Positions 9,159 through 17,829 of a stretch of DNA of 64,000 nucleotides are shown here, in pieces. The position numbers and the translations under genes were made by a program. A model generated the notes under the pieces. It did no database searches. It worked only from the letters and a program-made list of their open reading frames with translations, and was not told the origin of the DNA. Source of the stretch: Telluria sp042683405 (GTDB lineage Bacteria; Pseudomonadota; Gammaproteobacteria; Burkholderiales; Burkholderiaceae_D); the NCBI RefSeq assembly GCF_042683405.1, contig NZ_JBHUJS010000003.1, positions 248,001 through 312,000 of the forward strand, read 5' to 3'. Every line of letters starts with the position of its first letter. The stretch's first letter is position 1.

Positions 9159-9581
9159 ATGAAGAAATGGGGAAAACATAATGCGATCGCAGCGGTGGTG
9201 CTCGGCGCGGCGGTCGTATTCGGCGTCCTCGCAACCAAGCGGACGGCGGAAGACACCACGCCGCCCGCGGCCGGCGCCGCAGTCGACCAGCGCGCGGTGA
9301 ACGCCGTGCTTGCCCTGCCCGAGATCAAGTCGTGGGCTGCTGAAATCGAGCAGCGTTCGGGCGGCCGCGTGCGCGGCGCCGTCATCGGCGGCGATGCCGA
9401 GCCGAAGACCGTCGACGGCATCACCTACCACGCCTACAGCTTCATGGAGAACGACCCCGAGCAGGCGCGCCGGCTGCAGGGCTTCTATGTGACGCAGGAC
9501 GGCTCGCGCATCCTGGTCGAGGACGCGCTCAGCGGCGACCTCATCTCGCTCGAGGAATGGCGCGCAGCGAACGCCAGGTGA
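9159..9581 (+). CDS. Small membrane-anchored protein of unknown function
   Basis: A 140-residue protein with one N-terminal hydrophobic segment (residues about 9-26, AIAAVVLGAAVVFGVLA) preceded by lysines, then a charged region that would lie in the periplasm. Upstream in-frame starts exist at 9096 and 9126, but a TATGAT at 9125-9130 looks like a -10 and AAGGG lies 10 bases before 9159, so MKKWGKHN is the likely start. The soluble part reads LPEIKSWAAEIEQRSGGRVRG and DGSRILVEDALSGDLISLEEW. I recognise no domain. It ends just before a GGGGAC repeat copy. Confidence 0.7.
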   Translation: MKKWGKHNAIAAVVLGAAVVFGVLATKRTAEDTTPPAAGAAVDQRAVNAVLALPEIKSWAAEIEQRSGGRVRGAVIGGDAEPKTVDGITYHAYSFMENDPEQARRLQGFYVTQDGSRILVEDALSGDLISLEEWRAANAR

Positions 9582-9588
9582 TGGACTC

Positions 9589-9619
9589 AGGGGACTGATC
9601 CCGCAGGGGACCGTCGCCC
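9589..9619. repeat. GGGGAC-type paired palindrome, copy 2
   Basis: AGGGGACTGATCCC is followed by GCAGGGGACCGTCGCCC, between the small membrane protein gene and the convergent alpha-glucosidase gene. It is a degraded copy of the family seen at 1312 and elsewhere. Confidence 0.55.
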
Positions 9620-9647
9620 GAGTTTTTACTGTGCGCTGCCAGCCCGT

Positions 9648-11264
9648 TTACAGCTTGCCGAACCAGGCGCCGTAAGGCGGCAGCGTCACGCGCCCGGCAG
9701 ACGCGCTGCCCGGCAGGCCGTGACCCTGCATCGCGGCGGCGCCTGCAGTCTCCGCCCAATCGAAGCTCACTTCACGGTTCGACAGGTTGAAGGCCGCCAG
9801 TACCGCCGGCTCGCCCTCGAGCGTGCGGCGCAGCGCCAGCACCGGCTCCGGCGCGTCGAAGAAGGAGATATCCCCGCGCGTCAGCTGCGGCACGCCCTTG
9901 CGCCACGCGATTACGCGGCGCGCGAAGTTGAGCGGAGAGTCTTCGAGCGGTTCCTGCACCGACACCGCCGCGACGCGGTGCGGCTCGGCCACCGGCAGCC
10001 ACGGCTTGCCGGTCGTGAAACCGGCATTCGGCTGCTCGTCGGTCCACGGCATCGGCGTGCGGCAGCCATCGCGGCCCTTGAACTCCGGCCAGAACGTGAT
10101 CCCGTACGGGTCCTGCAGCAGTTCGTACGGCACGTCCGCTTCGGTCAGCGCCAGCTCGTCGCCCTGGTACAGGCATGGGGTGCCCTTGAGCGAAAGCTGC
10201 ATCGCCAGCGCCAGCTTGCCCAGCGCGACCGGCGGATTGTCGCCGCCCCAGCGCGTCATCACGCGGATCGCATCGTGGTTGCCGACTGACCAGGAAGCCC
10301 AGCCGCCCTTCACGCGCGCTTCGAATTCTTCCACCTGCTTGCGGATGTAGGCGGCAGTGAACACGGGCGTGAGCAGGTTGAAGCTGTAGGCGATGTGCAG
10401 CTTGTCGCCGCCCGCGGTGTAGTCGGCCATCACGGCCAGCGAATCGTCCGCGCCCACCTCGCCGATCGCGATCGCGCCGTACTCGTCCAGCAGCGAGCGG
10501 ATGCGCTTGAGGTACTCGATGTTCTCGGGCTGCGTCTTGTCGTAGATGTGCTGCTGCATGCCGTACGGGTTCACGTCCGTCACGGTCGCGGTATCGCGCT
10601 TGGTGGCGGCGGGATTGCTGCGCAGCTGGCGGTCGTGGAAGTGGAAATTGCACGCATCCATGCGCACGCCGTCGACGCCGCGTTCGAGCCAGAAGCGCAT
10701 CGCATCCAGGTGCGCCTGCTGCACTTCCGGATTGTGGAAGTTCATGTCCGGCTGGCTGGTGAGGAAGTTGTGCAGGTAGTACTGCTTGCGGCGCGCGTCG
10801 AACTGCCACGACGATCCGCCGAACACGGACAGCCAGTTGTTGGGCGGGTTACCGTCCGGGAGCGGGTCGGCCCACACGTACCAGTCGGCCTTCGGGTTGT
10901 CGCGGCTCTTGCGGCTCTCGACGAACCATTCGTGCTGGTCGGACGAGTGCGACGGCACCTGGTCGATCATGATCTTCAGGCCCAGCGAATGCGCCTTCGC
11001 GATCAGCGCGTCGAAGTCGGCCAGGGTGCCGAACAGCGGATCGACATCGCAGTAGTCCGACACGTCGTAGCCGAAATCCTTCATCGGCGACTTGAAGAAC
11101 GGCGAGATCCACACGATGTCCACGCCCAGCGATGCGATGTAGTCGAGCTTGCGCGTGATGCCCGGCAGGTCGCCGACGCCATCGCCGTTCGTATCGAGGT
11201 AGCTGCGCGGGTAAACCTGGTAGATGACGGCTTCGCGCCACCATGGATTTTGTTGGGAGTTCAT
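9648..11264 (-). CDS. Cytoplasmic alpha-glucosidase, GH13 (GH13_23-like)
   Basis: A 538-residue retaining alpha-glucosidase that would release glucose from the non-reducing ends of maltose and short maltodextrins. There is no signal peptide. The (beta/alpha)8 barrel shows YQVYPRSYLDTNGDGVGDL, the nucleophile D203 in GVRMDACNF, acid/base E269 in AIGEVGA and D331 in GNHDA. The C-terminal beta domain ends PYGAWFGKL. It is divergent from the POT-pullulanase unit with 252 bases between them. A promoter with an operator-like box on its -10 lies at 11285-11320. It supplies the cytoplasmic glucose step, feeding the glucokinase fusion (inference). Confidence 0.95.
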   Translation of the reverse strand: MNSQQNPWWREAVIYQVYPRSYLDTNGDGVGDLPGITRKLDYIASLGVDIVWISPFFKSPMKDFGYDVSDYCDVDPLFGTLADFDALIAKAHSLGLKIMIDQVPSHSSDQHEWFVESRKSRDNPKADWYVWADPLPDGNPPNNWLSVFGGSSWQFDARRKQYYLHNFLTSQPDMNFHNPEVQQAHLDAMRFWLERGVDGVRMDACNFHFHDRQLRSNPAATKRDTATVTDVNPYGMQQHIYDKTQPENIEYLKRIRSLLDEYGAIAIGEVGADDSLAVMADYTAGGDKLHIAYSFNLLTPVFTAAYIRKQVEEFEARVKGGWASWSVGNHDAIRVMTRWGGDNPPVALGKLALAMQLSLKGTPCLYQGDELALTEADVPYELLQDPYGITFWPEFKGRDGCRTPMPWTDEQPNAGFTTGKPWLPVAEPHRVAAVSVQEPLEDSPLNFARRVIAWRKGVPQLTRGDISFFDAPEPVLALRRTLEGEPAVLAAFNLSNREVSFDWAETAGAAAMQGHGLPGSASAGRVTLPPYGAWFGKL

Positions 11265-11284
11265 GGTACTGTCCGGTTGATATG

Positions 11285-11320
11285 TGTAGATAATATACAG
11301 GAGCGCCAGGTTTTCGACAA
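11285..11320 (-). promoter_or_regulatory. Alpha-glucosidase promoter with degenerate GTAGT-type box on the -10
   Basis: On the minus strand TTGTCG (11320-11315) and TATATT (11297-11292) are spaced 17 bases. The plus-strand TGTAGATAATATACA (11285-11299) is a near-palindrome covering the -10 and is a weak match to the GTAGT-N3-ACTAC box found at other promoters of this region. Confidence 0.55.
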
Positions 11321-11406
11321 TCGACGAAGATGGTGCACAATAGGCGCAAAAACCAGTGAATACAAGGAGTTAGGCAAAGATCCCGCAAGATCGCCGGAGT
11401 TAACTA

Positions 11407-11419
11407 GTAGTCAAACTAC
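11407..11419. promoter_or_regulatory. GTAGT-N3-ACTAC operator box (POT/pullulanase, alpha-glucosidase)
   Basis: GTAGTCAAACTAC is a perfect 5-bp palindrome with a CAA centre, in the divergent spacer between the alpha-glucosidase and POT genes. A possible rightward promoter is TTGCCA (11462-11467), 17 bases, TAGGAT (11485-11490). The same box recurs at 33541 and 33727. Confidence 0.65.
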
Positions 11420-11516
11420 AGCCCTCCATGGCGGTGCAATAAAGGCGAAACAATTGCCGGGTTGCCAGTAGGCAGCCTGTGCCTTAGGATCGCGGGATCT
11501 ATTCGAGGGGACACCC

Positions 11517-13109
11517 ATGTCACAAGCACAAACCGCCCAGGTAGCGCAGGCCGACGGCAACGGCCCGCTGCCGCGCCAGATCCCGTACATCATCGTCAAC
11601 GAGGGCGCCGAGCGCTTCAGCTTCTACGGGATGCGCAACATCCTGACGCCCTTCCTGATCACCACGCTGCTGATGTACCTGCCGGAAGCCGACCGCACAG
11701 GCGAGGCCAAGCACGTGTTCCATACCTTCGTGATCGGGGTGTACTTCTTCCCGCTGCTGGGCGGCTGGCTGGCCGACCGCTTCTTCGGCAAATACAATAC
11801 CGTGTTCTGGCTCAGCCTCGTGTACTGCGCCGGCCACGCCATGCTCGCCGCGTTCGACGACAACGTCACCGGATTCTACGCCGGCCTCGGATTGATCGCG
11901 CTCGGGTCAGGCGGCATCAAACCGCTTGTCGCGTCCTTCATGGGCGACCAGTTCGACCAGACCAACAAGAACCGCGCCAAGGCGGTATTCGACGCGTTCT
12001 ACTGGATCATCAACTTCGGCTCCTTCTTCGCCTCCCTGCTGATGCCGCTGTTCCTGCGCGAGTACGGCCCCTCGGTCGCATTCGGCATCCCCGGCATCCT
12101 GATGGGCGTGGCGACGCTGGCATTCTGGATGGGCCGCAAGAAGTACGTGCACGTGCCGCCTGCGCCGCCCAACCCGCATTCGTTCATGCGCGTTGCGCGC
12201 ACCGCGCTGACCACTGCCGCGGCCGGCCAGTCGCGTCCCGGCCTGACGGTGGCCATGGTCGGCGTCCTGGGCGCCATCGGTTCGCTGGCCATGACCGGCT
12301 CGTGGGGCTTCGTGATCGCGGCCTGCCTGGCGGTCGTGCTGCTGCTGGCCTTCGGCGGCATCGGCGTGTCGATGCAGCTGGAGCGCGCCCGCGGCTTCCA
12401 CCCTGACGACGCGGTCGATGGCGTGCGCGCGGTGCTGCGCATCCTGATCGTGTTCGCGCTGGTCACGCCGTTCTGGTCCCTGTTCGACCAGAAGGCATCG
12501 ACCTGGATCGTGCAGGCAAACGAGATGGAAACCGCGGTCTCGGTATTCGGCGCCACCTTCGAGGTGCTGCCGGCCCAGATGCAGGCGCTCAACCCGCTGC
12601 TGGTGATGCTGCTGATCCCGTTTAATAACATGGTGGTGTTCCCGATCTTCCGCAGCCTCGGCATCGAGCCGACCGCGCTGCGCCGCATGGGCGCCGGCAT
12701 CGCCCTGTCCGCGCTGGCGTGGGTGGCGATCGGCATGATCCAGGTCTCGATGGACGCCGGCACGCCGACCTCGATCGCATGGCAGATCCTTCCCTACGCG
12801 CTTCTGACCGCCGGCGAAGTGCTGGTGTCGGCCACCGGCCTGGAGTTCGCGTATTCGCAGGCACCGGCGTCGATGAAGGGCGTGATCATGGCGCTCTGGT
12901 ACCTCGCCGTCACCATCGGCAACCTGTGGGTGATCATCGTGAACGCCAGCGTGAAGAACCCTTCCGTCATCGCGTGGATCGAGTCGAGCGGATTCGGACT
13001 CATGGCGTTCCAGATGTTCTTCTTCGCCGCGTTCGCCGCACTCGCCGCAGTGGTGTTCGCCTGGTACGCCCGCCACTACAAGATGGTCAACTACTACCGC
13101 ACCGCATAA
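11517..13109 (+). CDS. POT/PTR family proton-dependent transporter
   Basis: A 530-residue inner-membrane protein of the POT (PTR2, SLC15-like) family, whose known members import di- and tripeptides or related solutes with protons. The family E-x-x-E-R-F-x-Y motif appears as NEGAERFSFYGMRN, followed by GGWLADRFFG, the GxGGIKP motif (LGSGGIKPLVASFMGDQF) and FYWIINFGS. About 12-14 hydrophobic segments are visible. GAGGGGAC precedes the ATG. The pullulanase gene starts 16 bases after the stop, so the two are almost certainly co-transcribed. A peptide-type carrier in an alpha-glucan operon is unexpected; its substrate may be something other than peptides, but no sequence feature shows that. Confidence 0.92.
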   Translation: MSQAQTAQVAQADGNGPLPRQIPYIIVNEGAERFSFYGMRNILTPFLITTLLMYLPEADRTGEAKHVFHTFVIGVYFFPLLGGWLADRFFGKYNTVFWLSLVYCAGHAMLAAFDDNVTGFYAGLGLIALGSGGIKPLVASFMGDQFDQTNKNRAKAVFDAFYWIINFGSFFASLLMPLFLREYGPSVAFGIPGILMGVATLAFWMGRKKYVHVPPAPPNPHSFMRVARTALTTAAAGQSRPGLTVAMVGVLGAIGSLAMTGSWGFVIAACLAVVLLLAFGGIGVSMQLERARGFHPDDAVDGVRAVLRILIVFALVTPFWSLFDQKASTWIVQANEMETAVSVFGATFEVLPAQMQALNPLLVMLLIPFNNMVVFPIFRSLGIEPTALRRMGAGIALSALAWVAIGMIQVSMDAGTPTSIAWQILPYALLTAGEVLVSATGLEFAYSQAPASMKGVIMALWYLAVTIGNLWVIIVNASVKNPSVIAWIESSGFGLMAFQMFFFAAFAALAAVVFAWYARHYKMVNYYRTA

Positions 13110-13124
13110 ATCACAGGAGAGCAA

Positions 13125-15821
13125 ATGCCCCGCAGTCACATCGCCATCCTCGCCGCCAGCGCCGCACTGGCAAACGGGGCATTTGCCCACACCATCGAAG
13201 AATGCAACAGCACGGACTTCGCGACCGTGCTGAAGGCCGCGCCGGCCCGCATGGACGCGCGCGCGGTCTGGCTGGACCAGCGCAGCATCCTGTGGCCCGG
13301 CGGCCGCGCCGACGCCTTCTACAAGCTGTATCACTCTCCTGACGCGGCGATCTCCGCGCCGGTTGGCGGCAAGGTCACGGGTGCGGCGGGCGTTTTTGCG
13401 CTCCCCACGCCGCGCGCGTCCATCACACCTCCCCGCTTCAGCTACCTGGGCAGCGGCATGATGCTGCAGCTGGACGGGCACGCCGATAGCGCCGCCCTGA
13501 TGCGCGGGCAGCTGGTCGTCGTCGCCGAAACGGCCGACGGCACCGTGCTCGACGCCACGGGTGTGCAGATGGCGCCCGCCATCGACCAGCGCTTCGCGGA
13601 CGCCGCGCAGGTGCCGGACCTGGGCGTGTCGGTGTCGCCCAACGGGACCGGCTTCAAGCTGTGGGCGCCGACGGCGCAGCGCGTCTCGCTCTGCACCTAC
13701 CCGGGCGGCTCGGCGAAGGCCGCCGCGATCGTGCCGATGACCCGCAACGACGCGGACGGCGTGTGGACAGCCGCCAGCCCGTCCGACCTGTCCGGCGCCT
13801 ATTACAAATACATCGTCGACGTGGTGGTCCCGAACGCCGGCGTGGTGCGCAACCGCGTGACCGACCCGTACTCGGTCAGCCACTCCGCCGACTCCAGGCG
13901 CAGCTATGTGGCGGACCTGGACAGCCCGAGACTGAAGCCTGCGGGCTGGGACGCGCACCGCGCGCCGGCCACGGTGAAGTCGTCGACCGACATGGTCATC
14001 TACGAACTGCACGTGCGCGACTTCTCGCTCAACGACGCCACCGTCCCGGCCGCCCACCGCGGCAAGTACGCGGCGTTTGGCGCGACCAACTCGAACGGCA
14101 TGAAGCACCTGCGCGCGCTGGCGAAGGCGGGCATGACGGACATTCACTTGCTCCCGGTCTTCGACATCGGCAGCGTGCCGGAAGTCGGCTGCGCCGTCCC
14201 CTCCCCGTCCGGCGCGCCCGATTCGCCCGACCAGCAGGCGCTGATCGAAAAGACCAAGGAAGTCGACTGCTTCAACTGGGGCTACGATCCCTACCACTTC
14301 AACGCGCCTGAAGGCAGCTACGCCACCCAGCCTGGCGACGGCGCGGCGCGCGTGCGCGAACTGCGCAAGATGGTGATGGACCTGCACCGGGCCGGCCTGC
14401 GGGTCGGCATGGACGTCGTCTACAACCACACCTTCATCGGCGGACAGGAAGAGAAATCGGTGCTCGACCGCGTCGTGCCGGGCTACTACCACCGCCTGAA
14501 CGCGACCGGCGCCATCGAGCGCTCGACCTGCTGCGACAACACGGCCACCGAGAACCTCATGATGGGCAAGCTGATGATCGAATCGGCTGTCCTGTGGACC
14601 AGGCACTACAAGATGGATTCGTTCCGCTTCGACCTGATGGGGCACCAGCCGCGCGCGGCGATGGAGGAACTGCAGCGGCGCGTCAACGCTGCCGCAGGCC
14701 ACCCCGTGCAGCTGATCGGCGAAGGCTGGAACTTTGGCGAAGTCGCGGATGGCAAGCGCTTCGTGCAGGCCTCGCAGCTGTCCCTGAACGGCACCGGCAT
14801 CGGCACCTTCAGCGACCGCACCCGCGACGCCGTCCGTGGCGGCTCGGCCGGCGACTCCGGCAAGGACATGCTGGCGCGCCAGGGCTACGTCAACGGCCTG
14901 GTGTACGACGCCAATGCGCATGCGCCGCAGCGCAGCCGCGAAGACCTGATGCGCACCGCCGACATGGTCCGCGTCGGACTGGCGGGCTCGCAGCGCACCT
15001 ACCCGCTGCAAACCTACAGCGGCGAGGTCAGGCAGCTGCAGCACATCGACTACAACGGCCAGCCGGCGGGCTACGCGAGCATGCCGTCGGAAGCAGTGAA
15101 CTACGTCGAGAACCACGATAACCACACGCTGTACGACATCAACGTGTTCCGCCTGCCGGTCGGCACCAGCACCGCCGACCGTGCGCGCGTGCAGATGCTC
15201 GCCGCTGCCATCAATGCCTTCAGCCAGGGCGTCGCCTACTACCACGCCGGGATCGACACGCTGCGCTCCAAATCACTCGACCGCAACAGCTTCAATTCCG
15301 GCGACTGGTTCAACCGCATCGACTGGACCTATCGCGACAACTACTTCGGCACCGGACTGCCGCCGGCGGAAGACAACGGCAAGGACTACCCGCTGCTGCA
15401 GCCGCTGCTGGCGAATCCGGCGCTCAAGCCGGCGCCTGCCGATATCTCGTTCGCGCGCGATGCGTTCCGCGACCTGCTGGCGATCCGCGCCAGCACCACG
15501 CTGTTCCGCATGGCGAACACCAGGGATATCGAGCAGCGCCTGAAGTTCTGGAATACGGGGACGGCGCAGGAGCCGACCGTGCTGGCGGCGCACATCGACG
15601 GCAAGGGCTATCCGGGCGCGCGCTTCGGCGGCCTTGCCTACTTCGTCAACGTGGACAAGAAGGCGCACGTCATCCCGGTGGCTGAAGCGAAGGGCCGCAA
15701 CCTGCGCCTGCATCCGGTGCATGCGCGCGGCGCCGACCAGCGCGCCAGGGAAGCGCGCTACGATGCCGCGACCGGGACCTTCACCATCCCGGCGCGTACC
15801 GCAGTCGTCTTCGTGGAATAA
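13125..15821 (+). CDS. pulA: Secreted pullulanase-type GH13 debranching enzyme
   Basis: An 898-residue enzyme predicted to cut alpha-1,6 branches of pullulan, amylopectin or limit dextrins outside the cytoplasm. A signal peptide (MPRSHIAILAASAALANGAFA) opens it. N-terminal beta domains follow, including an N1/CBM48-like stretch (LGVSVSPNGTGFKLWAPTAQRVSLC). Then comes the barrel with VIYELHVRDFS, the type I pullulanase motif in FNWGYDPYHFN, VVYNHT, the nucleophile in SFRFDLMGH, acid/base in LIGEGWNFGEV and VENHDNHTLYD. It follows the POT gene by 16 bases. No lipobox is visible, unlike Klebsiella PulA. A paired GGGGAC repeat lies 6 bases after the stop. Confidence 0.94.
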   Translation: MPRSHIAILAASAALANGAFAHTIEECNSTDFATVLKAAPARMDARAVWLDQRSILWPGGRADAFYKLYHSPDAAISAPVGGKVTGAAGVFALPTPRASITPPRFSYLGSGMMLQLDGHADSAALMRGQLVVVAETADGTVLDATGVQMAPAIDQRFADAAQVPDLGVSVSPNGTGFKLWAPTAQRVSLCTYPGGSAKAAAIVPMTRNDADGVWTAASPSDLSGAYYKYIVDVVVPNAGVVRNRVTDPYSVSHSADSRRSYVADLDSPRLKPAGWDAHRAPATVKSSTDMVIYELHVRDFSLNDATVPAAHRGKYAAFGATNSNGMKHLRALAKAGMTDIHLLPVFDIGSVPEVGCAVPSPSGAPDSPDQQALIEKTKEVDCFNWGYDPYHFNAPEGSYATQPGDGAARVRELRKMVMDLHRAGLRVGMDVVYNHTFIGGQEEKSVLDRVVPGYYHRLNATGAIERSTCCDNTATENLMMGKLMIESAVLWTRHYKMDSFRFDLMGHQPRAAMEELQRRVNAAAGHPVQLIGEGWNFGEVADGKRFVQASQLSLNGTGIGTFSDRTRDAVRGGSAGDSGKDMLARQGYVNGLVYDANAHAPQRSREDLMRTADMVRVGLAGSQRTYPLQTYSGEVRQLQHIDYNGQPAGYASMPSEAVNYVENHDNHTLYDINVFRLPVGTSTADRARVQMLAAAINAFSQGVAYYHAGIDTLRSKSLDRNSFNSGDWFNRIDWTYRDNYFGTGLPPAEDNGKDYPLLQPLLANPALKPAPADISFARDAFRDLLAIRASTTLFRMANTRDIEQRLKFWNTGTAQEPTVLAAHIDGKGYPGARFGGLAYFVNVDKKAHVIPVAEAKGRNLRLHPVHARGADQRAREARYDAATGTFTIPARTAVVFVE

Positions 15822-15827
15822 GGCAGA

Positions 15828-15856
15828 GGGGACAGTCCCGTGCAGGGACAGTCCCC
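15828..15856. repeat. GGGGAC-type paired palindrome, copy 3 (best-preserved)
   Basis: GGGGACAGTCCC-GTGCA-GGGACAGTCCCC sits between the convergent stops of pullulanase and the Glk-HexR gene. Each half is a palindrome and the halves also pair with each other, so it can fold either as one long hairpin or as two short ones. It may act as a bidirectional terminator. Confidence 0.8.
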
Positions 15857-15862
15857 TTCCCC

Positions 15863-17722
15863 TCAGATGTCGAGGTGGGAGATGAGGAGGCGGCGGGACT
15901 CGGCCTCGCCTTCGGACAGCTCGGACTGCGCGCCGACCGAAATGCCGACCGAGATGATGTCGATCAGCAGCAGCTGCAGCACGCGCGAAATCATCGACAG
16001 GAAGGTGGTGCTGTCCTCGGTGTGATCGACCGACAGGCACACCGTCGCCTTTTTTGCCAGCGCGGACTTGCTGCTGGTGATCGCGATGACATCCGCCCCC
16101 GCAGCGCGCGCCGCATCGACGGCGGCCAGCAGCTCCGGCAACTGCCCGGAGTTCGAAATCGCCACCACCACGTCGCCCGGCTTGAGCAGCTCGGCCGCCA
16201 GCTTGAACAAGTGCGAGTCGCCATACATCGAGGTCGGGATGCGGAAGCGGAAGAACTTGTGCTGCCCGTCCAGCGCCACCACGCGCGAATTCCCCATTGC
16301 ATAGAACTCGACGCGGTTGGCCTTGCGCAGCAGCGCGATCGCGCGGTCGATCGAGGTCACGTCCAGCTGGTCGCGGAATTTCAGGATCGCGGACACCGTG
16401 TTGTCGATCACCTTGGCCGACAGGTCGTGCGTGCTGTCGGACATGCGCACCTGGCTGTGGCGCACGGGGATCGTGCCGGTCAGGCTGCTCGCGAACTTGA
16501 GCTTGAAGTCGGCCAGCCCGAGGAAGCCGAGCGAACGGCAGAAGCGAATCACGGTCGGCTGGCTCACGTCGGCCAGGCGCGCGATCTCGGCGATCGGCTC
16601 GCCCAGCACCTTGCGCGGATGCTCCAGCACCAGGGTCGCAACGCGCTGCTCGGCCGGCGACAACTCGGGACGCAGCTGCACCACGCGGTCCATCAGCGTG
16701 TTCGCGCCGCTGCGGCCGCGCAGGTGCTCGGACAGGATCGTCGCGACACCGGTAAAGGCCGGATTGGGCGCAGTGATCACATAGGTCGGTATGGCCGCGA
16801 CGTAGTCGGAGAAACGGCCCTTGGCTTCGAAGCGCGCGCGGAAGGCCGACTGCGTGAACCACTCGCCCATGCGCGGCACGATGCCGCCGCCGATGAAGAT
16901 GCCGCCGATCGCGCCCAGCGTCACCGCCAGGTTGGCGCTGACGGTGCCCAGCATCGCGCAGAACACGTCCAGCACCTCCAGGCACAGCGGATCGCGTGCG
17001 CCCAGCGCGCCTTCGACGATCTCCTGGGCGGTCTTTTCGCCGGCGCCCTGCACGCCGTTGCGTTCGGCCAGCGCGCGGTAGACCAGCTCCATGCCCGGTC
17101 CGGATACCAGCCGCTCGCACGAGACGTGCGGGTGCTGGCGCCATGCGTACTGGAGCACGAAGTATTCGCGCTCGTCGCTCGGCGCGAAGCTGGCGTGGCC
17201 GCCCTCGCTGCCCAGCGTGACGAAACCGTCGGCGGTCGGGATCAGGCCCGATACGCCAAGGCCGGTGCCCGGCCCGAGCACGCCGATGACCGCGTTCGGC
17301 ACCGGTTCGCCGCCACCCACCTTCATCAGTTCATTCGGACCCAGCGCCGGCAACGACATCGCCAGCGCGGTAAAGTCGTTCACGATCAGCAGCGTGTTCA
17401 GCCCCAGTTCGCGGCGCACTTCCTCGGTCGAGAACTGCCAGTCGCGGTTGGTCATGCGGATCATGTCGCCGCTGATCGGATTGGCCAGCGCGAACGCGGC
17501 GTGCGAAATGCGCAGGCCGCCGTGCTCGAGCAGGTAGGCGCGCAGCAGCGGCAGGATTCCCGGGTAGTCGTCGCACTTCAGGATGCGCACCGCGCCGAGG
17601 ACGCCGGGCGCCATCTCGAGCGCCAGGCGGGCGTGCGTGGCGCCGATATCGGCCAGCAGCCGCGGGCCGTCGGCATAGGCGCTGCGCGAGAGTTTCAGTT
17701 CTGCTTCAGGTTCTTTGGTCAT
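15863..17722 (-). CDS. glk-hexR: Bifunctional glucokinase / HexR (RpiR-family) transcription regulator
   Basis: A 619-residue fusion. Residues about 20-335 are a bacterial glucokinase: phosphate-binding LLADIGATHARLAL (22-35), the catalytic Asp in IVNDFTALAMS (D116), GPGTGLGVSGL (150-160) and GSEGGHASFAP (171-181). Residues 345-415 form an RpiR helix-turn-helix (IAEIARLADVSQPTVIRFCR). Residues 465-600 form an SIS sugar-phosphate domain with ISNSGQLPELL (522-532). The enzyme makes glucose-6-phosphate; HexR proteins usually repress sugar-catabolic genes and are relieved by a sugar-acid phosphate. The same fusion is known in Burkholderia relatives. It is the last gene of the leftward GH31-SLC45-pgm-amylase series and the best local candidate to bind the GTAGT-N3-ACTAC boxes. 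Confidence 0.95.
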   Translation of the reverse strand: MTKEPEAELKLSRSAYADGPRLLADIGATHARLALEMAPGVLGAVRILKCDDYPGILPLLRAYLLEHGGLRISHAAFALANPISGDMIRMTNRDWQFSTEEVRRELGLNTLLIVNDFTALAMSLPALGPNELMKVGGGEPVPNAVIGVLGPGTGLGVSGLIPTADGFVTLGSEGGHASFAPSDEREYFVLQYAWRQHPHVSCERLVSGPGMELVYRALAERNGVQGAGEKTAQEIVEGALGARDPLCLEVLDVFCAMLGTVSANLAVTLGAIGGIFIGGGIVPRMGEWFTQSAFRARFEAKGRFSDYVAAIPTYVITAPNPAFTGVATILSEHLRGRSGANTLMDRVVQLRPELSPAEQRVATLVLEHPRKVLGEPIAEIARLADVSQPTVIRFCRSLGFLGLADFKLKFASSLTGTIPVRHSQVRMSDSTHDLSAKVIDNTVSAILKFRDQLDVTSIDRAIALLRKANRVEFYAMGNSRVVALDGQHKFFRFRIPTSMYGDSHLFKLAAELLKPGDVVVAISNSGQLPELLAAVDAARAAGADVIAITSSKSALAKKATVCLSVDHTEDSTTFLSMISRVLQLLLIDIISVGISVGAQSELSEGEAESRRLLISHLDI

Positions 17723-17749
17723 CGCAAATCAGGTGTGGCAGGGTCGCGT

Positions 17750-17768
17750 AAGCATACCGTATATGCTT
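17750..17768. promoter_or_regulatory. Inverted repeat upstream of glk-hexR
   Basis: AAGCATA (17750-17756) and TATGCTT (17762-17768) are perfect arms around CCGTA, 28 bases before the glk-hexR ATG. It may be an operator or a small hairpin. It does not match the GTAGT-type box, so autoregulation through that box is not evident here. Confidence 0.45.
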
Positions 17769-17796
17769 GCCCAAGCGATAATTTTCAGGGGGGGCT

Positions 17797-17825
17797 GGGG
17801 ACGCCCCCCTGCGGGGACGGTCCCC
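17797..17825. repeat. GGGGAC-type paired palindrome, copy 4
   Basis: GGGGACGCCCCCCTGCGGGG followed by ACGGTCCCC lies just 3' of the alpha-amylase stop on the minus strand, separating it from glk-hexR. It could weaken read-through between these two genes. Confidence 0.7.
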
Positions 17826-17829
17826 CTCC

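Noticed and set aside
11907..15245. Minus-strand open frame of 1112 codons opposite POT and pullulanase
   Set aside because: It is antisense to two well-supported genes, is very rich in Arg/His/Gly/Val as expected from high-GC third positions, and lacks any recognisable motif or ribosome site.
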